Below, piece after piece: positions 53,582 through 62,251 of a DNA stretch of 64,000 nucleotides. The notes under the pieces are model-generated. The model did no database searches, had not been told where the DNA came from, and saw nothing but the letters and a program-made list of their open reading frames with translations. Positions within the stretch are counted from its first letter, which is position 1; each line of letters starts with the position of its first letter. The position numbers and the translations under genes are program-made. Source of the stretch: Zeimonas sp046347945 (GTDB lineage: Bacteria; Pseudomonadota; Gammaproteobacteria; Burkholderiales; Burkholderiaceae_E); contig JAXMFB010000003.1 of NCBI GenBank assembly GCA_046347945.1, positions 62,001-126,000 of the forward strand, read 5' to 3'.

Positions 53582-54877
53582 ATGAACTGGATATTCCTCG
53601 GCATCGTGCTCGTCGCGTTCGTCGCTGCCGCGTGGCGGCAGATCGCGTTCGTCGCGGCCGAGGGCCTCCAGTCGCCGATGCAGGCGCTGTCCTCGGCGAT
53701 GATCTCGTCGGCGGCCGGCGCGGTCGAGCTGGCGATCGGGCTGGTCGGCGTGATGACGCTGTTCCTCGGGCTGATGAAGGTCGCCGAGGCGGGCGGGCTG
53801 CTGACCGTGATCGCGCGGCTGATCCGGCCGCTGATGACTCGGCTCTTTCCCGAAGTGCCTCCCGATCACCCGGCGATGGGCGCGATGATCCTCAATCTCT
53901 CGGCCAACGCGCTGGGCCTGGGCAACGCGGCGACGCCGTTCGGGATCCGCGCGATGCAGGAGCTCGACCGGCTCAATCCGCGGCCGGGTACCGCGACGAA
54001 CTCGATGGCACTGTTCCTGGCGATCAACACGTCGAGCGTGACGCTGCTGCCCACCGGCGTGATCGCGCTGCGAGCGGCGGCCGGCTCGTCGGACCCGGCG
54101 GGCATCCTGCCGACGACCCTGTTCGCGTCGATCTGCGGCACGATCGCTGCGGTGCTCGCGGCGCTGTGGCTGGCGCGCTTCTTTCCCGCCGGCGCGCCCG
54201 AGGTCGCCGCGACCGGCGTCGACCGGCCGTGGGCGCGCGAGGACGCGCCGCGCGAGGCCCTGCGCGCTGATCCCGGTGGGTATCCGCTGTGGGCGTCGGC
54301 GCTGGCGATCGGCGGCCTCGTCGCGCTGATCCCGGTCACGATTGCCTGGGGCAAGGCGATGTCGCCGTGGATCGTGCCGGGGCTGATGACCGGCTTCCTG
54401 CTGTTCGGCGCGCTGCGCGGCGTGCGCATCTACGAGGTGTTCGTCGACGGCGCGAAGGAGGGATTCCAGGTTGCGCTGCGGATCATCCCGTACCTGGTCG
54501 CGATCCTGGTGGCGGTGGGCATGTTCCGCGCGAGCGGGGCGCTCGACGCGATGGTGTCGGTGCTGGGCGCCTGGACCTCGAAAGTGGGCCTGCCCCCCGA
54601 GGCGCTGCCGATGGCGCTGCTGCGCTCGTTGTCCGGTTCCGGCGCCTACGGCGTGATGGCGTCGATCATCAACGACCCGGCGATCGGACCCGACAGCTAC
54701 ACCGGCTACCTGGTCAGCACGCTGCAGGGATCGAGCGAGACGACGTTCTACGTGCTGGCGATCTACTTCGGCGCGGTGCAGGTGCGGCGCGTGCGCCATG
54801 CGCTCGCCGCGGCGCTGATCGCCGACCTGGTCGCGGTGATCGCAGCGGTGGCGATCTGCAGCTGGCTGTTTGCCTAG
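53582..54877 (+). CDS. SpmA-SpmB-like fused membrane protein (nucleoside-recognition domains)
   Basis: This 431-residue protein has about ten transmembrane helices. The N-terminal half (GVMTLFLGLMKVAEAGGLL, LNLSANALGLGNAATPFGIRAMQEL, MALFLAINTSSVTLLPTG) is SpmA-like. The C-terminal half (FVDGAKEGFQVALRIIPYLVAILVAVGMFRASGALD, STLQGSSETTFYVLAIYFGAV) is SpmB-like. Fusions of this kind occur in many non-sporulating proteobacteria, with unknown transport role. Confidence 0.88.
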   Translation: MNWIFLGIVLVAFVAAAWRQIAFVAAEGLQSPMQALSSAMISSAAGAVELAIGLVGVMTLFLGLMKVAEAGGLLTVIARLIRPLMTRLFPEVPPDHPAMGAMILNLSANALGLGNAATPFGIRAMQELDRLNPRPGTATNSMALFLAINTSSVTLLPTGVIALRAAAGSSDPAGILPTTLFASICGTIAAVLAALWLARFFPAGAPEVAATGVDRPWAREDAPREALRADPGGYPLWASALAIGGLVALIPVTIAWGKAMSPWIVPGLMTGFLLFGALRGVRIYEVFVDGAKEGFQVALRIIPYLVAILVAVGMFRASGALDAMVSVLGAWTSKVGLPPEALPMALLRSLSGSGAYGVMASIINDPAIGPDSYTGYLVSTLQGSSETTFYVLAIYFGAVQVRRVRHALAAALIADLVAVIAAVAICSWLFA

Positions 54878-54984
54878 CGTCGCGCTCGCCGAAGCATGCG
54901 GTCGACTTCGGCGACCCAGTGCGGCGGCTCCGGATCCGGTACACTCAAGTGCTGCGCGCCGGCCTGTCGAAGGCTGGCGCGCAT

Positions 54985-55076
54985 CCGCTGGGGGTGCCGC
55001 GCCGCAGATCCGTCTGCGGCGCAGCTGAGACCAAACCCTTCGAACCTGATCGGGGTAATGCCCGCGCAGGGAAGCA
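54985..55076 (+). ncRNA. TPP riboswitch (THI element)
   Basis: Conserved elements appear in order: GGGGTGCC (54990-54998), a perfect variable hairpin GCCGCAGA-TCCG-TCTGCGGC (55001-55020), GCTGAGA (55024-55030), GAACCTGATC (55042-55051), GGGGTAATGCC (55052-55062) and GCGCAGGGAAGC (55064-55075). The last element overlaps the only Shine-Dalgarno-like GGGA before ATG 55080. Thiamine pyrophosphate binding should therefore hide the ribosome site. Confidence 0.95.
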
Positions 55077-55079
55077 ATC

Positions 55080-56390
55080 ATGTCGACGATCGCCCGCAAC
55101 ACCGCCCTCATTCCCCTCCCGGCCGCCGACCGCCTGTTCGGCTGGCGCGACCACGCCGCACTCTGGCTGAGCTTGGGCGTCGGCCTGCTGGTGATGCAGG
55201 TGGGCGCCTACCTGGTGCCCGCGCTCGGCACGCAGGCCGCGCTCGCGGCGATCGTCGGCGGCTCGGTGATCGGCGCCGGGTTGCTCGGCTGGACCGCGAA
55301 GATCGGCTGCGACAGCGGGCTGTCCAGCGCGGGCCTGATGCACGCCACCTACGGCAGCAGCTTCGCGCGGCTGCCCGTAGTGCTGAACATCGTGCAGCTG
55401 ATCGGCTGGACGACGTTCGAACTGGTGGTCATGCGCGACGGGGCACTGGCGATCGGACGGCAGGCGGGCGTGCTCGCGCCGGCGGATCCGGCGGCCGCAG
55501 CCGCGGTGGCTGGGGCCGCGCAGGGGGCCGCTTCGGTGCCGCTGCCGACCGCGCTGATCACGCTGGCGTTCGGCGCGTTGCTGGTCGCGCTGCTCGCGGG
55601 GTCGATGGTCGGCCTCGTGCGCCGGTTCATCGGCCGCTTCGGCCTGCCGCTGGTGGTCCTGTCGCTCGCCTGGCTGTCGTGGCAGTTCCTCGGGAAGGCG
55701 CAGGCGATCGGCTGGGTGTCGCTGTGGAATCGCGCCGGCGAAGGCGGCATGAGCACGCTGTCGGCGCTCGACCTCGTGATCGCGATGCCGATCTCGTGGC
55801 TGCCGCTGGTGGCGGACTTCTCGCGGCACGGTCACGACGGCCGCAGCGCGCTGCGCGGCACCTGGCTCGGCTACGCGGTCGCCAACGTCTGGTGTTACGC
55901 GCTCGGCGTGCTGGTCGCGCTGACCACGCCGTCTGCCGACCTGGTGTCGGCGCTGCTGCTCGCGCAGGGCGGCCTGATCGCGCTCGGCCTGATCCTGATC
56001 GACGAAGTCGACAACGCCTACGGCGACCTGTACTCGGGCTCGGTCGCCGGGCACAGCCTGGCGCCGGGCTGGAGCACGCGCCGATGGGGCGTGCAGCTCG
56101 CGGTCCTGTGCACCGCGCTGGCGCTGGTGCTGCCGATGCACAGCCTCGAGCCGTTCCTGCTGATGCTCAGCTCGGTCTTCGTGCCGCTGTACGGAGTGAT
56201 CCTCGGGCGGCTGGGCGGGCGCGCCGACGTGCCGTCGCTGGTCGGCGCGAAGCACGTCGACCGCAGTGCGGTGGCGATCTGGGTGCTGGGGGTGGCGGTG
56301 TTCCACCTGCTGCCGCAGTGGACGACCCAACTGGGCTCGGCGCTTCCGACGCTTGCACTCACTTACGTGTTGGCCCGCATCGGAAGGTAG
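55080..56390 (+). CDS. cytX: CytX-type transporter of thiamine precursor
   Basis: This 436-residue NCS1-family protein has about 12 transmembrane helices. It contains WRDHAALWLSLGVGLLVMQVGAYLVPALG, GWTAKIGCDSGLSSAGLMHATYGSSFA, ALDLVIAMPISWLPLVADFSRHG and DEVDNAYGDLYSGSVA. NCS1 proteins under a TPP riboswitch are called CytX and are thought to import hydroxymethylpyrimidine or a related thiamine precursor. Confidence 0.9.
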   Translation: MSTIARNTALIPLPAADRLFGWRDHAALWLSLGVGLLVMQVGAYLVPALGTQAALAAIVGGSVIGAGLLGWTAKIGCDSGLSSAGLMHATYGSSFARLPVVLNIVQLIGWTTFELVVMRDGALAIGRQAGVLAPADPAAAAAVAGAAQGAASVPLPTALITLAFGALLVALLAGSMVGLVRRFIGRFGLPLVVLSLAWLSWQFLGKAQAIGWVSLWNRAGEGGMSTLSALDLVIAMPISWLPLVADFSRHGHDGRSALRGTWLGYAVANVWCYALGVLVALTTPSADLVSALLLAQGGLIALGLILIDEVDNAYGDLYSGSVAGHSLAPGWSTRRWGVQLAVLCTALALVLPMHSLEPFLLMLSSVFVPLYGVILGRLGGRADVPSLVGAKHVDRSAVAIWVLGVAVFHLLPQWTTQLGSALPTLALTYVLARIGR

Positions 56391-56440
56391 GTGCGCCGTC
56401 GCAGCCGGCGGCGGGGCCCATCGCGGCTACACTTGCCTCC

Positions 56441-57503
56441 ATGATCCCGCTCTCCGTCCTCGACCTCGCGCCGGTGCGCGAAGGCGACGCGCCCGCCGAC
56501 GCGCTGCGCAACACGCTCGATCTCGCCCGGCACTGCGAGCGCTGGGGCTATCGACGCTACTGGCTCGCCGAGCACCACAACATGACCGGCATCGCCAGCG
56601 CGGCGACCTCGGTCGTGATCGGCCACGTGGCCGGCGGCACGCGGACGATCCGCGTCGGCGCCGGCGGCACGCATGCCGCCGAACCACTCGCCGCTGGTGA
56701 TCGCCGAGCAGTTCGGCACGCTCGAGTCGCTGTACCCCGGCCGCATCGATCTCGGGCTGGGCCGGGCGCCGGGTACCGACATGGTCACTGCCCGCGCGTT
56801 GCGCCGCGACCCGCGCGCCGCCGACACGTTTCCCGACGACGTCCTCGAGCTGCAGGCGCTGCTGGGCCCGGTGCAGCCGGGCCAGCCGTATCGCGCGGTG
56901 CCGGGTGCCGGAACGAACGTGCCACTGTGGATTCTCGGATCGAGCCTGTACGGCGCGCAGCTCGCCGCGGCGCTCGGGTTGCCGTACGCGTTCGCGTCGC
57001 ACTTCGCGCCCGAGGCGCTGATGCAGGCGCTGCAGATCTACCGCGACCACTTCCGGCCGTCGGCGCAGCTCGATCGTCCCTATGCGATGCCCGGCGTCAG
57101 CGTCTTCGCGGCCGACACCGACGAGGAGGCGCGCCGACTGTTCACCACGGCGCAGCAGTCGTTCACGCGGATGATCCGCAATACCCGCGGCCAGCTGCCG
57201 CCGCCGATCGACGACATCGAGGCGTTCTGGACGCCGGCCGAGAAGGCGCAGGTGTCGCGGATGCTCGCGTGCGCGTTCGTCGGCTCGCCGGCGACGGTGA
57301 AGCGCGAGCTGCAGGACTTCGTCGAGGCGACTGGCGCCGACGAGCTGATGGTCGCCGCGGCCATCTACGACCACCCGGCGCGGCTGCGCTCGTACGAGCT
57401 GCTCGCGGCGCTCGGCCGCGACCTGGAGCCGGCTTCGCGCGCGGCCGGGTCGCGGGAGGGCGCGGCGCGCGACGCCGGCCCGCGCGACGCCGGGCCGATT
57501 TGA
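56441..57503 (+). pseudogene. Luciferase-like flavin-dependent oxidoreductase with one frameshift
   Basis: ATG 56441 opens MIPLSVLDLAPVREG, with RHCERWGYRRYWLAEHHNMTGIASAATSVVIGHVAGGTRTIRVGAGG. At about 56665-56675 the frame shifts to MPPNHSPLVIAEQFGTLESLYPGRIDLGLGRAPGTD and continues cleanly to 57503. In relatives GAGG runs straight into xMLPNHSPLVIAEQF, so one indel separates two well-conserved halves. It is either a sequencing error or a recent null allele. An intact protein would be a class of FMN-dependent monooxygenase similar to YhbW. Confidence 0.85.
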
Positions 57504-57540
57504 CAGCGAGCGGGCGCAGGCTTACCTTTGCCCCCGCCTC

Positions 57541-57600
57541 ATCGCGCCGATTTGAGGATCAGCTTGCGGGCGCGTAACAAATACGGCTAAAGCGGCCCGG
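57541..57600 (+). ncRNA. SAM-II riboswitch
   Basis: TCGCGCCGATTTGA (57542-57555) begins the element. AGCTTGCGGGCGCGTAACAA (57561-57580) and TACGGCTAAAGCGG (57582-57595) complete it. This matches the SAM-II pseudoknot pattern: GCGC stem, GATTT loop, GCNNGCGCGT and the 3' GCTAAAGC strand. It precedes metX, the usual target, and should switch expression off when S-adenosylmethionine is plentiful. Confidence 0.88.
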
Positions 57601-57615
57601 AGCACGCCCGAACGC

Positions 57616-57652
57616 GCCCGACCCGCCAGCAAGCCGGTCGGGCTTTTCGTTT
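57616..57652 (+). terminator. Intrinsic terminator between SAM-II element and metX
   Basis: GCCCGACC (57616-57623) pairs with GGTCGGGC (57636-57643), an 8-bp stem with a 12-base loop, followed by TTTTCGTTT. It sits 16 bases downstream of the riboswitch and 12 bases before the metX start, so it may be an attenuator linked to the riboswitch. Confidence 0.75.
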
Positions 57653-57663
57653 GCGGCACCCGC

Positions 57664-58890
57664 GTGCCGCCCGCGGCCTTGAACCAATCCGTCCAGCCAC
57701 AGATCCTGTCGACGCCTGCGCCCGGCTCGGTGGGCGTCGTCGTGCCGCAGCGGATGCGCTTCGACGCGCCGCTGGCGCTGCGCAGCGGCGCGTCGATTGC
57801 CGGCTACGAGCTCGTCTACGAAACGTACGGGACGCTGAACGCCGAGCGCAGCAACGCGGTGCTGGTCTGCCACGCGCTGAATGCCGGCCATCACGTGGCG
57901 GGCGTCTACGCCGACGCCCCGAACGACGTCGGCTGGTGGGACAACATGGTCGGCCCGGGCAAGCCGGTGGACACCGACCGCTTCTTCGTCATCGGCGTGA
58001 ACAACCTCGGCAGCTGTTTCGGCTCGACCGGTCCGATGAGCCCCGACCCGGCCACCGGCAAGCCCTACGGCCCCGATTTCCCGGTGGTCACCGTCGAGGA
58101 CTGGGTGCACGCGCAGGCGCGGCTGGCCGACGCGCTGGGCATCGAGCGCTTCGCGGCGGTGATGGGCGGCAGCCTGGGCGGGATGCAGGCGATCGCCTGG
58201 AGCATCCTGTACCCGACGCGCGTCGCGCACTGCGTGGCGGGGGCCGCCGCGCCGAAGTTGTCGGCGCAGAACATCGCGTTCAACGAAGTCGCGCGCCGCG
58301 CGATCATCACCGACCCCGACTTCCACGGCGGGCGCTTCTACGACCACGGCGTGGTGCCCGCGCGCGGCCTGCAGGTGGCGCGGATGATCGGCCACATCAC
58401 CTACCTGTCCGACGACGTGATGGCCGAGAAGTTCGGCCGTGCGCTGCGCCGGCACGTGAGCGACACCGTGCTGCGCAACGACTACCGCTTCACGTTCGAC
58501 GTCGAATTCGAGATCGAGTCGTACCTGCGCTACCAGGGCGAGAAGTTCTCCAGCTACTTCGACGCGAACACCTATCTGCTGATCACCCGCGCGCTCGACT
58601 ACTTCGACCCGGCGCTCGCGTTCGACGGCGACCTGGCGCGCGCGCTCGCCCCGGCGCAGGCGGACTTTCTCGTCGTGTCGTTCACCACCGACTGGCGCTT
58701 CGCGCCCGAGCGCAGCCGCGAGATCGTCGAGGCGCTGCTCGCCAACGGTCGGCGCGTGACCTACGCCGAGGTCGACGCGCCGCACGGCCACGACGCGTTC
58801 CTGCTCGACGACCCGCAATACATGGCGGTGATGCGCGGCTGGTTCGACCGCGTCGACCAGTGGGTGCGCCGCGCGGGGGCCGAACGATGA
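57664..58890 (+). CDS. metX: Homoserine O-acyltransferase MetX
   Basis: This 408-residue alpha/beta hydrolase acylates homoserine in methionine synthesis. Nucleophile Ser in AVMGGSLGGMQAIAW, Asp in VSFTTDWRFAP and His in PHGHDAFLLD form the triad. LVCHALNAGHHVAG and NLGSCFGSTGP are family blocks. In MetX-MetW proteobacteria the acyl donor may be succinyl-CoA in place of acetyl-CoA; I cannot decide from the motifs. Start GTG 57664 lacks a Shine-Dalgarno; TTG 57679 is an alternative. Confidence 0.93.
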   Translation: MPPAALNQSVQPQILSTPAPGSVGVVVPQRMRFDAPLALRSGASIAGYELVYETYGTLNAERSNAVLVCHALNAGHHVAGVYADAPNDVGWWDNMVGPGKPVDTDRFFVIGVNNLGSCFGSTGPMSPDPATGKPYGPDFPVVTVEDWVHAQARLADALGIERFAAVMGGSLGGMQAIAWSILYPTRVAHCVAGAAAPKLSAQNIAFNEVARRAIITDPDFHGGRFYDHGVVPARGLQVARMIGHITYLSDDVMAEKFGRALRRHVSDTVLRNDYRFTFDVEFEIESYLRYQGEKFSSYFDANTYLLITRALDYFDPALAFDGDLARALAPAQADFLVVSFTTDWRFAPERSREIVEALLANGRRVTYAEVDAPHGHDAFLLDDPQYMAVMRGWFDRVDQWVRRAGAER

Positions 58891-59474
58891 ACGGGCTGCG
58901 TCCGGACCTCGTGCTGATCGCCGACTGGATCGCGCCGGGCTCGCGCGTGCTCGACCTGGGGTGCGGCGACGGCGCGCTGGTGGCGCACCTGCAGGCCGCC
59001 AAGGGCTGCCGCGGCTACGGCGTGGAGATCAACGACGCGCAGGTGCTGGCCTGCCTGCGTGCCGGCATCGACGTGATCCAGCAGGACATCGAGGCGGGGC
59101 TGGGGATGTTCCACGCGCCGTCGTTCGATGTCGTCGTGCTGTCGATGGCGATCCAGATGACGCACCAGACCGAGCGGGTGCTGCGCGAGATGAGCGAGGT
59201 CGGCCGCGAGGGCATCGTCTCGCTGCCCAACTTCGGGCACTGGTCGCACGCGTGGTCGATCCTGCGCGGGCGCATGCCGGTGTCGCGCGAGTTGCCGTAC
59301 GAGTGGTACGACACGCCGAACCTGCACATGTCGACGGTGCGCGACTTCGAGGACTTCCTGCGCCGGCTGGGGCTCACGATCACCGGGCGCGCGTTCCTGG
59401 CCGATGGCCGGCCGGTGAACTGGCTGCCGTCGCTGCGCTCGACGCAGGCGATCTTCCGCTTCAGGCGCGGCTGA
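58887..59474 (+). CDS. metW: Methionine biosynthesis protein MetW
   Basis: This 195-residue protein overlaps metX by ATGA. The methyltransferase-like fold shows SRVLDLGCGDGALVAHLQ, then YGVEINDAQVLAC, QQDIEAGL and SLPNFGHWSHAWSILRGRMP. MetW is required for full MetX activity in several proteobacteria and probably binds it. Confidence 0.95.
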   Translation: MNGLRPDLVLIADWIAPGSRVLDLGCGDGALVAHLQAAKGCRGYGVEINDAQVLACLRAGIDVIQQDIEAGLGMFHAPSFDVVVLSMAIQMTHQTERVLREMSEVGREGIVSLPNFGHWSHAWSILRGRMPVSRELPYEWYDTPNLHMSTVRDFEDFLRRLGLTITGRAFLADGRPVNWLPSLRSTQAIFRFRRG

Positions 59475-59489
59475 GCGCCGCCCCGACGC

Positions 59490-59786
59490 TCAGCGCACGT
59501 CGGCGTACGAAGGCGTGCGGTCGAAGACGAGCCGCACGTACGAGCACGCGGGCACGAGCTTCACGCGCTCGGCGCGCGCCCACTGCACCACCGCGTCGAC
59601 GAGCCGGCGCGCCGCCTTGCCGCCGCGCAATTGCGGGTCGACCCAGGTGTGGTCGACGATCGTCGCTTCGTCGCCTCGCGCGTAGGTAAGCTCGGCGACG
59701 CGCCGGCCGTCGCGTTCGATGTAGAACACGCCGCGCCGGCCGAGGGTCTCGTGCAGGATCGGGTCTTCGGTGTCGGCTTCGCTCAT
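59490..59786 (-). CDS. GNAT-type N-acetyltransferase (YjdJ-like)
   Basis: This 98-residue protein reads GVFYIERDGRRVAELTYAR, IVDHTWVDPQLRGGKAARRLVDAVVQWAR and VKLVPACSYVRLVF. These are the short GNAT_acetyltr_2 pattern, with the acetyl-CoA-binding RGGKAARRL loop and a PxCSY motif. The start is ATG 59786 (MSEADTED). The target is unknown. Convergent with metW. Confidence 0.88.
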   Translation of the reverse strand: MSEADTEDPILHETLGRRGVFYIERDGRRVAELTYARGDEATIVDHTWVDPQLRGGKAARRLVDAVVQWARAERVKLVPACSYVRLVFDRTPSYADVR

Positions 59787-59926
59787 CGGGTGCCCGGATC
59801 GGTCATGCAAGCGGCTGGCGTACGCCTGCCAGTCGGGCAAACGATACAGCAAGCCGAGGGCGGCCGCTCGCGCGGCCGCCCTCGATTCGATCGTCGCAGC
59901 GGGAGGGGTCGGTTGGGCGAAAGTGG

Positions 59927-60847
59927 TCAGGATGCCCGGCGCCGGCGGGCGAGTGCAAGGCCGCCGAACCCGAGCGCGAGCAGCGCCCATGCCGCAGGCT
60001 CCGGCACCGTCGTCCCGCCACCGCCGGGGTCGTCAGGATCGGTGACCGGCTGGTACTCGCCGGTGAAGACCCAGCGGCGGATGTCGTGGTACGCGCCGGC
60101 GGCACCGGTGCCCGAGGTGAATCCGATGTAGGCGTCGGTCGTGCCGAGCAAGGTGACCAGATCGACCGTGTAGGTCATCAGGGCCGCGGCCGGTCGAGTG
60201 TCGCTGAGCGCCAGCCGGACCTCGAGCGAGTCGGTGGCCCCGTTGTAGTCGACCCATGCGTGAAAGATCGAGCCGCTATCGAGTGCGGCCGGCAGGGAGT
60301 CGGCGCGCACGATCGAGTTGACGTCGCCGTTGATGTCGATGCCGGCGTGATTGTCGTTGTTGCCGTCGCCCGAGCCGTTGTTCCAGTTGTCGAACTCGAC
60401 TCCGACACTCGGGGTCAGGCCGGCGTAGCCGATGCCGCCCCCCGCACCGCCCGCGGTGTTCGAGACCGTCTGCACCGTGAACACGATGCCGTCGGCGCCG
60501 CCATTGATCTGGTTGGTGATCTGGAACTCGAAATAGCTGCTGAACGACGCGTCGGCAGCGAGCGAGAAAGGCGAACTCAGGAATGCGCTGCCGGATTGCC
60601 CGAGATTGTTCGTCAGCCGAAGCACGCGAGCGTCGCCGCTCGCGGGGCCGACGACGCCGGTGCCGCCGGTATTGATGGCGGCGGTCGAACCGTTCAGCTG
60701 GAAGCTCGTCAGGTCGTCGAAGTTCTGGAAGTTCACGAGAGCCGCCTGAGCGGGCGAAACGGCCAGCAGCGCCCCGGCGCAAAGAAGCCCGGCGCCCAGC
60801 GCCCGGGCGCGACGCTTCGCGTTCATCGGAAAGTGAGTGCCCCGCAT
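59927..60847 (-). CDS. PEP-CTERM protein with L-type lectin-like domain
   Basis: This 306-residue secreted protein starts at ATG 60847, eight bases after GGAG. A signal peptide ends at about VSPAQAALV. The mature part (FQNFDDLTSFQLNGS, FSLAADASFSSYFEFQI, NQINGGADGIVFTVQT, GVEFDNWNNGS, IFHAWVDYNG) is a legume-lectin-like beta sandwich. The C-terminus VPEPAAWALLALGFGGLALARRRR is the PEP-CTERM exosortase signal. It is expected to be processed by exosortase and exported to the surface or exopolysaccharide matrix. Confidence 0.93.
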   Translation of the reverse strand: MRGTHFPMNAKRRARALGAGLLCAGALLAVSPAQAALVNFQNFDDLTSFQLNGSTAAINTGGTGVVGPASGDARVLRLTNNLGQSGSAFLSSPFSLAADASFSSYFEFQITNQINGGADGIVFTVQTVSNTAGGAGGGIGYAGLTPSVGVEFDNWNNGSGDGNNDNHAGIDINGDVNSIVRADSLPAALDSGSIFHAWVDYNGATDSLEVRLALSDTRPAAALMTYTVDLVTLLGTTDAYIGFTSGTGAAGAYHDIRRWVFTGEYQPVTDPDDPGGGGTTVPEPAAWALLALGFGGLALARRRRAS

Positions 60848-60938
60848 GTCTTGTCTCCTGCGCTCGAGCGCCGATCGGTCGTACAGGGGAGTGGCCGCCG
60901 GGTCGTGAGGCTGTCACCCGTCTTCGTGACGACTGCCA

Positions 60939-60954
60939 AGCATGACCCGTGCCA
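60939..60954 (-). promoter_or_regulatory. Sigma-54 promoter of the PEP-CTERM gene
   Basis: On the minus strand the sequence reads TGGCACGGGTCATGCT. GG and GC are separated by ten bases, as required for -24/-12 promoters; one mismatch to TGGCACG-N4-TTGCT. Transcription would start near 60928, leaving a leader of about 80 bases before ATG 60847. Confidence 0.75.
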
Positions 60955-61016
60955 CTCCTGATTTGCCGCTTCGATTCAACGAGTTGCCTTCCGCAATCCG
61001 GCGCCGGTTGCCGGGG

Positions 61017-61037
61017 AGTGTAAGAATCCCCGACACT
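61017..61037. promoter_or_regulatory. AGTGT-N11-ACACT dyad, candidate enhancer site
   Basis: A perfect 5-bp inverted repeat (61017-61021 and 61033-61037) lies about 65-95 bases upstream of the sigma-54 promoter. This is a typical position for the activator of a sigma-54 promoter, for example PrsR in PEP-CTERM systems. Assignment is inference from position. Confidence 0.4.
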
Positions 61038-61071
61038 GTTCCCGCGGCGCCGCCGCGAGCGGCACCGTTGC

Positions 61072-62238
61072 TCAGGGCGCCTCGAGCCGCAGCAATTGCC
61101 CGTCCGGTTCGTCGGTCAGCAGGTAGACGAGCCCGTCCGGGCCCTGACGCACGTCGCGCACCCGCTGACCGAGATCGGGCAGCAGGCGCTCCTCGCGAAC
61201 CACGCGCTCGCCGTCGAGCTCGAGCCGCACGAGCAGGCGGAACTTCAGCGAGCCGACGAACAGGCTGCCGCGCCAGGCCGGATAGCGATCGCCGGTGCAG
61301 AACGCCATGCCCGAGGGCGCGATCGACGGCGTCCATTGCCACAGCGGCGGCGTCACGTCGGCGCGCTCGGTGCCCTCGCCGATCTTCGCGCCGGTGATGT
61401 ACTCGCGACCCCAGGTGACGACCGGCCAGCCGTAGTTCGCACCGGCGCGCTCGAGGTTGACCTCGTCGCCGCCCTGCGGCCCGTGCTCGTGCGTCCACAG
61501 GCGGCCCGTCGCGGGGTGCAGCGCGGCGCCCTGCACGTTGCGATGACCGTACGAGTGGATCTCGGGCAGCGCGCCGGGCTTGTCCACGAACGGGTTGTCG
61601 GGCGGCACGCTGCCGTCGGCGCGGATGCGCACGATCTTGCCGAGGTGGTTGTCCAGCGTCTGCGCCCGATCGCGCTGCGTGAAGCGGTCGCCTAGCGTGA
61701 CGAACAGCGTGCCGTCGCGGGCGAAGACCAGGCGCGAGCCGAAGTGGTTGCCGCCGGACACCGCGGGTCGTTGCGCGAAGATCGTGCGCGCGTCGCGCAG
61801 CGCCGGCGCGGCGCCGTCGACGAACTCGGCGCGCGCGACCGCGGTGCGCGCGCCGTCGTCGGTGCGCTCGGCGCAGGACAGGAACACCGAGCGGTCGCCG
61901 GCGAAGCCGGGGCCCAGCGCGACGTCGAGCAGGCCGCCCTGGCCGCGCGCGAATACTTGCGGCACGCCGGCCAGCGGCGCCGACGTGCGGCCATCGGGTT
62001 CCACGACGCGAAGCTGCCCGCGGCGCTCGGTGACCAGCATGCGGCCGTCGGGCAGGAACGCGAGCGACCACGGGTGGTCGAGGCCGCGGGCGATCACCGT
62101 GACGCGCGGCTGCGGGGCCTGCGCGCCGGCGCCGCGCGCGACCAGCGCGACCGCCACGCCGGCTGTCGGGATTGCCCGGAGCAGCGCGCGGCGCGTCGGA
62201 TCGGGACTCCGGCTCGAGAGTGGCGCGTGCTGGCGCAT
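61072..62238 (-). CDS. PQQ-dependent sugar dehydrogenase (YliI-like)
   Basis: This 388-residue protein has a twin-arginine-like signal (TRRALLRAIPTAGVAVALVARGAGAQA). The beta-propeller shows LDHPWSLAFLPDGRMLVTER, GGQGGLLDVALGPGF-like ARGQGGLLDVALGP, NHFGSRLVFARDGTLFVTLGDR, SYGHRNVQGAALHPATGRLWTHEHGPQGGDEVN and NYGWPVVTWG. These are soluble aldose dehydrogenase motifs with the PQQ/calcium-binding loops. It oxidises sugars in the periplasm. Confidence 0.9.
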   Translation of the reverse strand: MRQHAPLSSRSPDPTRRALLRAIPTAGVAVALVARGAGAQAPQPRVTVIARGLDHPWSLAFLPDGRMLVTERRGQLRVVEPDGRTSAPLAGVPQVFARGQGGLLDVALGPGFAGDRSVFLSCAERTDDGARTAVARAEFVDGAAPALRDARTIFAQRPAVSGGNHFGSRLVFARDGTLFVTLGDRFTQRDRAQTLDNHLGKIVRIRADGSVPPDNPFVDKPGALPEIHSYGHRNVQGAALHPATGRLWTHEHGPQGGDEVNLERAGANYGWPVVTWGREYITGAKIGEGTERADVTPPLWQWTPSIAPSGMAFCTGDRYPAWRGSLFVGSLKFRLLVRLELDGERVVREERLLPDLGQRVRDVRQGPDGLVYLLTDEPDGQLLRLEAP

Positions 62239-62251
62239 GGAACCTCCGCGA

